A DNA stretch of 64,000 nucleotides. Origin: an uncultured Aquimonas sp. GTDB lineage: Bacteria > Pseudomonadota > Gammaproteobacteria > Xanthomonadales > Xanthomonadaceae. The position numbers and the translations under genes are program-made. The notes under the pieces were generated by a model. It saw only the letters and a program-made list of their open reading frames with translations, did no database searches and was not told the DNA's origin. Positions within the stretch are counted from its first letter, which is position 1; each line of letters opens with the position of its first letter. This document shows positions 9,708 through 19,274 of the stretch, piece by piece. Where the stretch lies: the NCBI RefSeq assembly GCF_937888285.1, contig NZ_CALART010000089.1, forward strand, positions 1 through 64,000, read 5' to 3'.

Positions 9708-10880
9708 ATGAGCTTCGACCCGCAATCCGTGGCGCTGATTGCCCTGCTGATCTGCCTCGCCTTCGGGACCAGCCTGATCGGACTGTCGCGCCACCACGGC
9801 GCTGCCCGCGCCCTGCCGCTGCAGATCTGGTCGCGCGCCCTGATCCTCGCACCGCTGGGCTGGCTGGTGCTGGAGCTGTCGCGCAGCTACGGGCCGCTGT
9901 GGCTGGCGGTGCCGGGCAAGGCCCTGATCATGGCCGGCTTCGTCGAATACTGGCGAGCCCTGCGCGCCTTCTGCGGGCGCCCCGCCGGCGCCGCCAGCTT
10001 CGTCCTGCCGGTCGCCCTCGTCGCGCTGGCCAGCCTGGCCTGGCTGCTGCTGCGGCCGGGCGAGCCGATGAGCACGCGCACCCTGCTGCTGCTCAGCGCC
10101 GGCTACGCGATCGCCGCCGGCCTGCTGGCCCTGCGCCTGGCGCAGCCGACGCGCTCGATGCAGGCGCTGCTGGTCGCCTTCAGCCTGCTCGGCGCCGGCC
10201 TGCTGCTGGGGCTGCGGGTGGTGCTGATGCTGGTCGCGGACTGGACCCCCGGGCTGGACTGGATCCGCGCGCCGCAGTCGCACAGCCTGCTGCTGGGCAT
10301 CGCCCTGATGGCGCCGGCCCTGGCCACGCTCGGCTTCGCCCTGCTCGACAGCGAGCGCAATCTCGATGACCTGAAGCGCCACGCCAACGTCGACGGCCTG
10401 ACCGGGCTGCTGAACCGGAGCGCCTTCCTGCGCGAGGCGGGCCAGCGGCTGGAGGCCTGCAAGGCCAGCGGCAGCGCCTGCGCCCTGCTCATGCTCGACG
10501 TCGACCACTTCAAGCGCGTCAACGACGACTACGGCCACGAAACCGGTGACCGCGCGCTGCGCCTGGTCGCGGACGCCATGGCCGCCCCGCTGCCGGCCGA
10601 TGCCCTGCTCGCCCGCTGCGGCGGCGAGGAATTCGTCGCCCTCATCGCCGGCGGCGACGCGACGACCGCCCAAGACCTGGCCAACCGCATCCGTCTTGCG
10701 GTCAAGCAGGCGACGCTACTCGTCAACGGCACGCCGCTGGAGCTCAGCGTCTCGGTCGGCGTGGCCCAGCTCAGCGACTCCAGCGACGACCTCTCGCTGC
10801 TGATGCGGCGCGCCGACCAGGCGATGTATCGCGCCAAGCAGAGCGGCCGCGACCAGGTGCGGCTGCACCTGCTGGGGTAG
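9708..10880 (+). CDS. Membrane-bound diguanylate cyclase (GGDEF)
   Basis: A 390-residue protein with six or seven hydrophobic helices in residues 1-212 and a C-terminal GGDEF domain (about 225-390). The active-site motif is intact as CGGEEF (305-309), and the metal-binding aspartate lies in LDVDHFKRVND. The RxxD inhibitory site that would precede GGEEF is absent, so product inhibition is not expected. It should make cyclic di-GMP from two GTP at the inner membrane. ATG 9708 is preferred to GTG 9702 because AAGGGA at 9696-9701 is then well spaced. The structured repeat copy A forms almost all of the region upstream. Confidence 0.9.
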   Translation: MSFDPQSVALIALLICLAFGTSLIGLSRHHGAARALPLQIWSRALILAPLGWLVLELSRSYGPLWLAVPGKALIMAGFVEYWRALRAFCGRPAGAASFVLPVALVALASLAWLLLRPGEPMSTRTLLLLSAGYAIAAGLLALRLAQPTRSMQALLVAFSLLGAGLLLGLRVVLMLVADWTPGLDWIRAPQSHSLLLGIALMAPALATLGFALLDSERNLDDLKRHANVDGLTGLLNRSAFLREAGQRLEACKASGSACALLMLDVDHFKRVNDDYGHETGDRALRLVADAMAAPLPADALLARCGGEEFVALIAGGDATTAQDLANRIRLAVKQATLLVNGTPLELSVSVGVAQLSDSSDDLSLLMRRADQAMYRAKQSGRDQVRLHLLG

Positions 10881-10993
10881 ACGCGTTCGGCATCGCGGGG
10901 GAGACGCCGGCACCTGGCGATCGATCCAGCGGCCCCCGCCCTCCGAGTACGCAGCGCACGCCGCACCGGGCCCTTGCCACATTGATCCGGCGC

Positions 10994-11049
10994 TTGCGCA
11001 GTTCGCGAGCGCACGGCTAGACTGACAACAGTTAACTAATTCACTAACT
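10994..11049 (+). promoter_or_regulatory. Promoter and palindromic operator of the arsR-type gene
   Basis: A promoter-like pair TTGCGC (10994-10999) and TAGACT (11018-11023) is spaced by 18 bases. It is followed by the dyad AGTTA-N3-AATT-N3-TAACT at 11030-11049, ending four bases before the ATG. The dyad sits where a bound repressor would block transcription, which fits autoregulation by the ArsR-family protein. Binding is inferred. Confidence 0.55.
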
Positions 11050-11053
11050 CTCC

Positions 11054-11371
11054 ATGAGCATCGATCGCGTGTTCGCCGCCCTGGCCTCCACCCCGCGCCG
11101 CAAGATCCTCGCCTATCTCAACGGAGGCGAGTTGACCGCCGGCGAGATCGGAGAGCGCTTCGAGTTCAGCAAGCCCGCGCTGTCCGGACACCTGCGGATC
11201 CTGGAGGACGCCGGGCTGATCCGCCGCGAGAAGCGCGGCCAGTTCGTGTTCTTCCAGCTGGTGCCCGAACGCCTGACCAACACGGTCTTCGCCTGGGCCG
11301 CGGAAGTCTGCCCGGTGGCACGCCCGCTGAAGCGCGAGTCCGCCGCACGCTCGGCCCGGAACCCCAAGTAG
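11054..11371 (+). CDS. ArsR/SdpR-family winged-helix repressor
   Basis: A 105-residue single-domain regulator. The helix-turn-helix spans about residues 28-62 (LTAGEIGERFEFSKPALSGHLRILEDAGLI), with a wing at REKRGQFVFFQL. No cysteine pair for metal binding is visible (there is a single Cys near the C-terminus), so it fits the SdpR-like, non-metal branch better than true ArsR. Its stop overlaps the ribosome binding site of the next gene, which starts seven bases later, so the pair is an operon. The palindrome just upstream suggests self-repression, with the DUF2867 protein as its co-regulated partner. Confidence 0.88.
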   Translation: MSIDRVFAALASTPRRKILAYLNGGELTAGEIGERFEFSKPALSGHLRILEDAGLIRREKRGQFVFFQLVPERLTNTVFAWAAEVCPVARPLKRESAARSARNPK

Positions 11372-11377
11372 GAGCGC

Positions 11378-12781
11378 ATGACCATGCACGCCACGCACGA
11401 GGTGAGGAAGGGTTTCCCGACCCTGCGCATCGCCACCGGAGAAGCTTCGCAGCCGATCGAGGTGCATCTGATCGCACAGCTGGCGCCGGGCAGCGGCGAC
11501 GCCCTGTTGGCGCAGGCCACCGAGCGGCAGCGCGAACACCCCGGGTTCCTCGACGCGCTCGACGAGCCTTCGGTTCGCCTGGCCGGCATGCACCTCGCCC
11601 ATGGCGATCCTTCCTCGCTCTACAGCTTCAGCGTGGGGCCCACTGGCCACCCCTTCCATCGCCACGCCAGCGCGCGGATCTTCACGGCGATCGCCGGCAG
11701 CGCCGGGGCACGGCTGCGGTTCTCCTGCGCAAGCGATGCCGAGATCGCGGTCGATCCGTGCAGCTTCGTACGCAAGCTGCATGACGTCCACATGCCTGCC
11801 GACAGCCTGTTCACGGTGCGCTTCGGCGGCGGCGTCTGGCACCAGTTCCTGCCGGCCCGGCAAGATGGCGGGCACGGCGCGCTGTTCGCGCTGTCCTGCC
11901 ATCCCGATGAGCTGGGCGGCAGCCTCGATGCCGCAGCGCGGGCCCGCGTCCTCGCCAACGAGGCCAGCATTCCAGGCCTGACCGAGACCCTGCCGGACTC
12001 GGTGCTTCCGCTCATCAGCACCAGTACCCCGGCGCAGGCGAACCACTACCTCGGCGTCCAAGACGGGCCCGATGGCCTGCTGCAGGGTCTATGCGCCCGC
12101 GTGCGACGAGCCGCAGGCCGACTGCGCAGCCGACTGCGCCTCGGTCACCGCGCTGCCGGCTTCGTGAGCACGGCGATCACCCCGCTGCGTGCGCGCCACG
12201 AACCCGCCCTGCCCGCCCGCAGTCGACTGCCCGAGGCGCTTGCGACAGGCCACGACGACTGCGTCGTGCTTGAGCTCGCTGCCGGGCGCTGGCCGGCGAC
12301 CTCGGCCCGCGGTCTCCTGCTGCAGGTACTCGCGGGCTTCGTCGAGAATCCACCCACCAGCGTTGGCCTGCTGATGAGGCTGCGCAATCGGCTGGTGGGC
12401 CCACTCGGGCTGAGGACCGCAGAACTTGGCTGTCCCGTCTCGTCCCTGCAGGCCAAGGACTGCGCCCAGCGGTTCGGGGGACGTTTTCCGGTGCTTGCCC
12501 GCCATGTCGACGAGGACGACCGCTGGGCGGAGGTGATTCTCGGCGCCGATGATCGACACCTCGTGTTCCGCTCGAGTGTCAGCGTCTGCCTCACGCCGGA
12601 AGGCAGCTGGCAGATCCGTCTGGCCTCGCGCGTCCAGACCCGCAACCTGTTCGGGGCGTTCTACATGTTCGCGATCCGCCCCGTGCATGAGCGCCACGTG
12701 GCACCCACCATGCTCGAGTTCGCCGTTCGCCACGCGCTGGGAGAAACGCACGCGACGCAGCTCCAAGCGGCGGGCGCGTGA
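11378..12781 (+). CDS. Cupin-like / DUF2867 two-domain protein
   Basis: A 467-residue protein of unknown function. The C-terminal part (about 300-460) reads like DUF2867: it includes LLMRLRNRLVGPLGL, a WAEVILGADDRHLVFRSSV segment and the tail NLFGAFYMFAIRPVHERHV. The N-terminal half has cupin-like histidine clusters, GHPFHRHASARIF (near residues 88-100) and a VHMPADSLFTVRF stretch ending in WHQF. DUF2867 proteins are often encoded beside ArsR/SdpR regulators, as here. No signal peptide or membrane helix is seen. ATG 11378 follows GGAGC; a second in-frame ATG is at 11384. The domain calls are by eye, and the cupin assignment is tentative. Confidence 0.7.
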   Translation: MTMHATHEVRKGFPTLRIATGEASQPIEVHLIAQLAPGSGDALLAQATERQREHPGFLDALDEPSVRLAGMHLAHGDPSSLYSFSVGPTGHPFHRHASARIFTAIAGSAGARLRFSCASDAEIAVDPCSFVRKLHDVHMPADSLFTVRFGGGVWHQFLPARQDGGHGALFALSCHPDELGGSLDAAARARVLANEASIPGLTETLPDSVLPLISTSTPAQANHYLGVQDGPDGLLQGLCARVRRAAGRLRSRLRLGHRAAGFVSTAITPLRARHEPALPARSRLPEALATGHDDCVVLELAAGRWPATSARGLLLQVLAGFVENPPTSVGLLMRLRNRLVGPLGLRTAELGCPVSSLQAKDCAQRFGGRFPVLARHVDEDDRWAEVILGADDRHLVFRSSVSVCLTPEGSWQIRLASRVQTRNLFGAFYMFAIRPVHERHVAPTMLEFAVRHALGETHATQLQAAGA

Positions 12782-12789
12782 GGCAGAGC

Positions 12790-12808
12790 GGTGCGCCACG
12801 GGCGCACC
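12790..12808. repeat. Short palindromic repeat GGTGCGCC-ACG-GGCGCACC
   Basis: A perfect 8-bp inverted repeat with a 3-base loop, followed by CTAC. The reverse complement reads TAGGGTGCGCCCGTGGCGCACC, the same family as the ends of the elements at 3122 and 21768. It lies between the DUF2867 gene and the convergent kinase gene, so it may also help end transcription, although no T-run is present. Confidence 0.55.
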
Positions 12809-12892
12809 CTACGCCGAGGTCACGCATTCCAGGCACACCCTTGCGGGCAGAAGGGTCGGAAGCCTGCGCTGCATCCGGCGCATTCGAGCCCC

Positions 12893-14860
12893 TCAACGCG
12901 CCCTCGGCATGCCGCGCAGCTCGATCGTGAACTCGACGCCGCTGCCGTCGGCGAGGTTGGCCGCACGCGCGCTGCCGGCATGGCGCTCCGCCACCAGCCT
13001 CACGATGTGCAGTCCGAGGCCGAGATGCGGCGCGCTGCCGGCGGCCGCACCGCGCGGACGCTGGCTGACCAGGGCGTCGAACAGCTTCTCGTGGCGGCCT
13101 GGCGCCAGCGTCGGGCCGGTGTTGGCGACGGCGAGGCGCGGGCCCTGCACGCCGCCACCCAGCTCGATGCGGATCTCGCCCTCGGGCGGACAGAAGCTGC
13201 GCGCATTGTCGACCAGTTTGTCGAGGGCCTGAACGATCAGGTCGGGCGCGCCATGGAAGGGCACAGACTGGGCCGGCACCCGCACCGCGAGCAGGCGCGG
13301 CGCCAGCAGCTCGCGATAGCCCTCGCCGCAGGCGCGCACCAGCGCGGCGAGGTCGAAGTCCTCCGGCTCGGCGCTGGTGATGGCGCGCTCGATGCGCGAG
13401 CTTTCGCCCATCGCGCGCACGATCGCCGCCAGCCGCTCGCTGCCGGCGCGGGCGCGGTCGAGATAGACGCGGCTCGCTTCAGGCAGGCCCTGGGCTTCGA
13501 GGTTGTCGAGCGAGCCGCGCACCACCGCCAGCGGCGTGTGCAGTTCATGCGACAGGGTGCCGGCCAGGCTGCGCAGGTAGGCGGTGTAGCCGGCGACCTC
13601 GTCGAGCAGGGTGCCGAAGCTGCGCGAGAGCTCGCCGAGCTCGTCGACCGCAGCGCTGCGCTCGAAGCCGCGCGCGGCATCGGCACCACCGCGGGCCAGC
13701 GCTGCCTCAGCCTGCTGCGAGAGGCGGCGGATGCGGGCCGACAGCCGCCCGGCGAACACGTAGAGCAGGCCCGCCAACAGCAGGATCACGGCCAGGCTGA
13801 CGGCGAGCACGCGCAGCAGGGCGCGGTCGGCCAGCAGCAGGGCTGCGCTGGCCTGGCGCAGCACCAGCACGCCGCGCGCCTCGGCCTCGATCTGCAGGCG
13901 CGCCCGCGTCGACAGCTGCAGCCGGTTGCCGTCCTCGATTGCGCGCCAGCGCGCGGACGCAGCCCCCTCTGCGCCGTCCATGACGGCCTCCGTGTCGATC
14001 GGCTCGATGCCGCCGACCACGGCGGTGAACAGGCGTCGCCAGCCGGACACCTGGCCGGCGTCGGCGGCGAGTTCACCGACCTGCAGCAGACCCTGGCCTT
14101 CGGCGTCCTGAAGCTCGCAGACGTGGGCCAGCGGGCACAGCGCCGCCAGCAGTTCGCCCAGCGCGGGCTCGGGCTCGCGCAGCGGCCGCAGCAGGCCGTC
14201 GCCGAGCCGCTGGCCGGCCTCGCCGGGACGCGCGTGGTCGATCGCCTGCACGCCCAGCGCCAGCGGCCGCAGCCCCGGCGGCAGGCGCAGCTCGATGCGG
14301 TAGCCGCGCGCGTCCTCCTGCCAGTAGCCGCTGAGGCGCGGCGCAGGGCCGCCCAGGCCCTGTACCGACAGCGCGCCAGGAGCGCTGTTGGCAAGCCGCA
14401 GGCGCGCCCTGCCCTCGGGCGTATCGAGATCCAGCTCGACGCGGTCCGAGTACTGCGCCTCCGGCTGGGTCGCCTCGGCGCGCACGCGGCTGGCGTCGTC
14501 GACCTCGATCAGCAGGTGCAGGGCCTGCTCGCTGCGCGCGGCCCGCAGGCGCAGGCGCCCGCCGCCGTCGAGCACGCGCGCCGCGGCCGCCGGCTGCGTC
14601 CATTCGCTGTCGTAGCCGTCGATCTCGATCGGACCTGCATGCGCCGGCACGTTGAGGCCGCCGGGCGCCAGCGGCAGCAGGCCGGGGTCGCGCAGCAGGG
14701 CGCGCTCGATGGCGCTGCCCATCACTTCGAGGGTGGCGGTCTGCTGGGCTTCCTGGCCGCGGCGCAGCTGCGCTTCCAGCTCGCGCACCAGCACCCAGCC
14801 GGCGGCCGGCAGGGCCAGCGCGGCGGCGGCGAGCAGCACCAGCTGCTGGCGCAGGCGCAT
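12893..14860 (-). CDS. Sensor histidine kinase of the proteobacterial dedicated-sortase-system type (PdsS-like)
   Basis: A 655-residue membrane kinase. It has TM1 at about 7-25, a large periplasmic part with a CBM9-like beta domain (from about residue 78, IEIDGYDSEW, to about 200), TM2 at about 350-372, then a HAMP-like linker and the HisKA motif SHELHTPL with phospho-acceptor His438. The ATPase domain has the N box DKLVDNAR and the G box HLGLGLHIV. A carbohydrate-binding-like sensor on a HisKA kinase, paired with this regulator type, matches the family named for proteobacterial sortase systems. No sortase or LPXTG-like substrate is in the window, so its output here is unknown. It is encoded 26 bases after the response regulator. 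Confidence 0.8.
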   Translation of the reverse strand: MRLRQQLVLLAAAALALPAAGWVLVRELEAQLRRGQEAQQTATLEVMGSAIERALLRDPGLLPLAPGGLNVPAHAGPIEIDGYDSEWTQPAAAARVLDGGGRLRLRAARSEQALHLLIEVDDASRVRAEATQPEAQYSDRVELDLDTPEGRARLRLANSAPGALSVQGLGGPAPRLSGYWQEDARGYRIELRLPPGLRPLALGVQAIDHARPGEAGQRLGDGLLRPLREPEPALGELLAALCPLAHVCELQDAEGQGLLQVGELAADAGQVSGWRRLFTAVVGGIEPIDTEAVMDGAEGAASARWRAIEDGNRLQLSTRARLQIEAEARGVLVLRQASAALLLADRALLRVLAVSLAVILLLAGLLYVFAGRLSARIRRLSQQAEAALARGGADAARGFERSAAVDELGELSRSFGTLLDEVAGYTAYLRSLAGTLSHELHTPLAVVRGSLDNLEAQGLPEASRVYLDRARAGSERLAAIVRAMGESSRIERAITSAEPEDFDLAALVRACGEGYRELLAPRLLAVRVPAQSVPFHGAPDLIVQALDKLVDNARSFCPPEGEIRIELGGGVQGPRLAVANTGPTLAPGRHEKLFDALVSQRPRGAAAGSAPHLGLGLHIVRLVAERHAGSARAANLADGSGVEFTIELRGMPRAR

Positions 14861-14886
14861 GGTTCAGGCGCGGAACGTGTGGACCA

Positions 14887-15576
14887 TCACGGCCGCCAGC
14901 GGTAGCCGGCGCCGTGCACGGTGTCGACCTCGTCGAACTTCGCGTCGATGGCCTCGAACTTCTTGCGGATGCGCTTGATGTGCGAGGTGATCGTGGCCTC
15001 GTCGACCACGACCTCGGCCTCGCGCATCAGCTGCTCGCGCGAGCGCACGTGGCCGGGGTGGCGGGCCAGCGCGTGCACGATCCAGAACTCGGTGACGGTG
15101 AGCGGCACCGACTCCCCGTTCCAGCTGACCTGCATGCGCTCCAGCTCAAGACGCAGACCGCGCAGAGTGAACACGGTGTCGCGCGCGGCCGGCGAGCGCA
15201 TCGCGTCGATGCGGCGGAACAGCGCAGCGACGCGGGCGGTGAGCTGCGGCAGCGAGATGTCCTTGCTGAGGTAGTCGTCGGCGCCCAGGCGCAAGCCGGA
15301 GATCACGTCGATATCGGCATCGCGCGCGGTCAGGAACAGGATCGGCAGGGTCGGCGCGCGGGTGCGCAGCTCGCGGCAGAGCTCGAAGCCACCCTCGGGC
15401 TCGTCGCCGAGGCCGACGTCGATCAGCACCAGGTCCGGCAGCTTGAGCGCGAAGGCGGCACGCGCCTCCGGACGGCTGGCGAAACCGTGCACCTGATAGC
15501 CGTAGCGGCTCAGCGCGTCGATGTAGTTGGCGCGGATGGCCGGCTCATCCTCGACGATGGCGATGGTGCGCGACAT
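14887..15576 (-). CDS. OmpR-type response regulator, dedicated-sortase-system family (PdsR-like)
   Basis: A 229-residue regulator. The receiver domain has acidic residues Asp10 and Glu11, phospho-acceptor Asp53 (VLIDVGLGDEPEGG), Thr83 and Lys105. A winged-helix DNA-binding domain of the OmpR/PhoB type follows from about 130, with TITSHIKRIRKKF as the recognition region. The SRTIAIVEDEPAIR start and the LGDEPEGGFELCRELR segment resemble the family found next to proteobacterial sortases. It lies 22 bases after the SEC-C protein gene and 26 before the kinase, so all three are probably one operon. Its targets are unknown. Confidence 0.85.
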   Translation of the reverse strand: MSRTIAIVEDEPAIRANYIDALSRYGYQVHGFASRPEARAAFALKLPDLVLIDVGLGDEPEGGFELCRELRTRAPTLPILFLTARDADIDVISGLRLGADDYLSKDISLPQLTARVAALFRRIDAMRSPAARDTVFTLRGLRLELERMQVSWNGESVPLTVTEFWIVHALARHPGHVRSREQLMREAEVVVDEATITSHIKRIRKKFEAIDAKFDEVDTVHGAGYRWRP

Positions 15577-15598
15577 GGGCGGCGTCCTTGCGTGGCCT

Positions 15599-16708
<1,110 letters not shown>

Positions 16709-16776
16709 GGTGTCGGCCTTTGGAATGCTGGGGTCGACATGGTAACGCCGCAGGCGCCTGGCGGCGTCTGCGGCGT

Positions 16777-17007
16777 GGGATTCGAGATTGGGGATTCGGG
16801 ATTCGTTAGGAGCCGGTCGACTCAACACTGTGAGCAGGCGAAGCCTGCGCAAGGTTGAGCGCATCGATACGAACAGCTCTGTACTTCAACCCACGGCAGG
16901 CATTGCAGCCAGCACCCCCTCGGTCAAGATCGCGCGAGCGGATGAAGCATCGACGCAGAATGGAATCCTCGGCTCTTACGAATCCCCAATCCCGAATCCC
17001 GAATCCC
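16777..17007. repeat. Inverted pair of GGGATTC heptamer arrays, second locus
   Basis: The left array 16777-16804 has four 7-nt units (GGGATTC, GAGATTG, GGGATTC, GGGATTC), followed by GTTAGGAGCCGGT, which matches the sequence after the left array at 1026. The right array 16980-17007 has four units inverted and ends three bases before the gshA stop codon. The spacer of 175 bases shows no gene. Confidence 0.75.
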
Positions 17008-17010
17008 GGC

Positions 17011-18375
17011 TCAATACGCATACTCCCGGAACAGCGGATCCACCGAGCCGCCCCACTCGCCGTGGAAGCGTTCGAGCTTGCGCTCGGCGGCGGTCTGGCC
17101 GCTGTCGACGATCTCGATCAGGGATTCGAGATAGATGCGCTCGTCGACGCCGTTGCAGTTGAGACGCGCGCGGCGCTGCAGGCCGTGGGCGGCGATCTTC
17201 AGCGACTCGCGGGCGAGCTCCAGCAGGTTGGAATTGCGGAAGGGCAGCTTCAGCGCCTGCCGCGGCACGCCGTCGCGCAGGGCGTTGCGCTCCTCCATGC
17301 TGAAGTCGCGGACCAGGTCCCAGGCGGCATCCAGCGCGGTGTCGTCGTACAGCAGGCCGGTCCAGAACGCCGGCAGCGCGCACAGCCGGCTCCAGGGGCC
17401 GGCGTCGGCGCCGCGCATTTCCAGGTAGCGCTTCAGTCGCACTTCCGGAAACGCGGTGGTGAGGTGATCGCCCCAGTCGCTCAGGGTTGGCTTCTCGCCC
17501 GGCAACACGCTGAGTTCGCCGCGCAGGAAGTCGCGGAAGCTCAGGCCCGCAGCGTCGATGTAGCGGCCCTCGCGGTAGACGAAGTACATCGGCACATCGA
17601 GCAGGTAGTCGACGTAGCGCTCGAAGCCGAAGCCGTCCTCGAACACGAAGTCGAGCATGCCGGTGCGATCGGGATCGGTGTCGGTCCAGATGTGCGAGCG
17701 GTAGCTCAGGAAACCGTTGGGCTGGCCCTCGCGGAAGGGCGAGTCGGCGAACAGCGCGGTGGCGATCGGCTGCAGCGCCAGCGAGACCCGGAACTTCTTG
17801 ACCATGTCAGCTTCGGAAGCGAAGTCGAGGTTGACCTGCACGGTGCAGGTGCGGGTCATCATGTCGAGACCGAGGCCGCCCACTTTCGGCATGTACTCGC
17901 GCATGATCTTGTAGCGGCCCTTGGGCATCCAGGGCATGTCCTCGCGGGTCCACTTCGGCTGGAAACCCATGCCGAAGAAGCCGATGCCGAGGCGATCGGA
18001 CACGATCTTCAACTCACCGAGATGGCCGGCGGTTTCGCGACAGGTCTGGTGCAGGTTCTCCAGCGGCGCACCGGACAGTTCAAGCTGGCCGGCGGGCTCC
18101 AGCGTCACCGAGGCGCCGTCCTTCTTCAGCGCGATCAGGTGCCCGCCTTCGAGCACCGGCGTCCAGCCGAACTGGGCCAGGCCCTCGAGCACGGCGCGGA
18201 TGCCCTGCGGGCCCTCGTAGGTGGGCGGGCGCAGGTCGGAGAGGCGGAAGCCGAACTTCTCGTGCTCGGTGCCGATGCGCCAGGCCTCGCGCGGCTTGTT
18301 GCCGGCGGCGAGGTCGTCGATGAGCTGCTGCTTGGATTCGATCCGTGAACCGTGCGCGCTGCTGGGGCTGGACAC
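17011..18375 (-). CDS. gshA: Glutamate-cysteine ligase, GCS2 type
   Basis: A 454-residue enzyme of the plant/alphaproteobacterial-type GCS2 family, also used by xanthomonads. It joins glutamate and cysteine with ATP as the first step of glutathione synthesis, in the cytoplasm. Characteristic stretches are RIGTEHEKFGF near residue 33, MPKGRYKIMREYMPKVG near 150 and a TRTCTVQVNLDF segment near 172. The GTG start at 18375 is preferred because AAGGAG lies about nine bases upstream; the open frame extends 70 codons further but in low-quality arginine- and alanine-rich sequence. No gshB is nearby. The 160 bases to the next gene upstream show only GC-rich sequence. Confidence 0.93.
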   Translation of the reverse strand: MSSPSSAHGSRIESKQQLIDDLAAGNKPREAWRIGTEHEKFGFRLSDLRPPTYEGPQGIRAVLEGLAQFGWTPVLEGGHLIALKKDGASVTLEPAGQLELSGAPLENLHQTCRETAGHLGELKIVSDRLGIGFFGMGFQPKWTREDMPWMPKGRYKIMREYMPKVGGLGLDMMTRTCTVQVNLDFASEADMVKKFRVSLALQPIATALFADSPFREGQPNGFLSYRSHIWTDTDPDRTGMLDFVFEDGFGFERYVDYLLDVPMYFVYREGRYIDAAGLSFRDFLRGELSVLPGEKPTLSDWGDHLTTAFPEVRLKRYLEMRGADAGPWSRLCALPAFWTGLLYDDTALDAAWDLVRDFSMEERNALRDGVPRQALKLPFRNSNLLELARESLKIAAHGLQRRARLNCNGVDERIYLESLIEIVDSGQTAAERKLERFHGEWGGSVDPLFREYAY

Positions 18376-18535
18376 GCGGGACTCCTTGGGTGCGATGGGC
18401 CCCGGCACATGGCCGAGGCGGTGGCGGGCGCACTGCGTCCGCCGAATGCTGGCAGGTGGGGCCGGCCGGGCCGCCGCACAAGCGGCGCGCACACTGCGCG
18501 CGGCTGCGTGAAGCGGCAGCGAGGCCGCCTGCGCT

Positions 18536-19189
18536 TCAGCCGCCCAGCTTCTGCCAGAGCTGCCCCAGCGCCAGGCCGCCCGCACCGATCAGCACGCCGA
18601 AGTAGATCACGGTGGCGATCTGGGCGACATGGCCGATCAGGATGGCCAGGCCATCGCGCTGGATCAGGCCGACCGCATAGAACAGCAGGGCCAGCGCCGG
18701 CAGGGTATTGCTGAAGGGCACGAAGCCGAAGGGCGCCATCAGCAGCAGGGCCGCGCTGATGAAGGCGAGGTTGTTGAGCAGGTGCATGCCGCGGCCGTCG
18801 GCGATCCTGCCCAGGCGATGCGGGCGGCTGATGCGCTCCAGCCGATGCACCCAGACCAGGCCCGAGCTCAAACCGGCGCGCACGCGCTCGGCCGGCAGCT
18901 GGCGCTGCTTCAGCCGCGCCGGAATCCACAGCGGCCGGCCCGACAGCCGGCTCAGGCCCACCAGCAGGATGGCCGCGCCGAACACCGTGCTGACGCCGGG
19001 GATCGACACCGGGATCAGGAACACCAGCACCAGCAGCAGGCTGAGCAGCAGCAGGCCTTCGTCGCCGACCGCATCCAGCAGCACGCCGAGCGCGAGGCCC
19101 TCGTCGGGCAGGCCATCGATCAGGGCCTGCAGCTGTTCGGCGAGGCTGGCGGAATCATCGGCGACTGTGGAGGAAGAAGTCGGACTCAA
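18536..19189 (-). CDS. ExoD-family inner-membrane protein
   Basis: A 217-residue protein of the exopolysaccharide synthesis ExoD family. It has a short cytoplasmic N-terminus, hydrophobic segments near residues 46-64 and 66-82, a basic loop (about 87-125), and further hydrophobic helices near 140-165 and 170-207. The exact biochemical role of ExoD proteins is unsettled. The first in-frame start is a TTG at 19189 and no ATG or GTG lies upstream in frame, so the start is less certain. It faces away from the OppA gene, with an 85-base gap. Confidence 0.8.
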   Translation of the reverse strand: MSPTSSSTVADDSASLAEQLQALIDGLPDEGLALGVLLDAVGDEGLLLLSLLLVLVFLIPVSIPGVSTVFGAAILLVGLSRLSGRPLWIPARLKQRQLPAERVRAGLSSGLVWVHRLERISRPHRLGRIADGRGMHLLNNLAFISAALLLMAPFGFVPFSNTLPALALLFYAVGLIQRDGLAILIGHVAQIATVIYFGVLIGAGGLALGQLWQKLGG

Positions 19190-19274
19190 GGGAATGCCAT
19201 CATGCGCAGCGCGCGGAAGATCGCGCGGGGCCGCGAGCTTAGCAGCCCCTCATGGAAGCCTCCCGACCTCGCCG

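Noticed and set aside
12591..12896. Small open frame opposite the end of the DUF2867 gene
   Set aside because: No ribosome binding site or conserved motif, and it lies almost completely in the antisense of a real gene.
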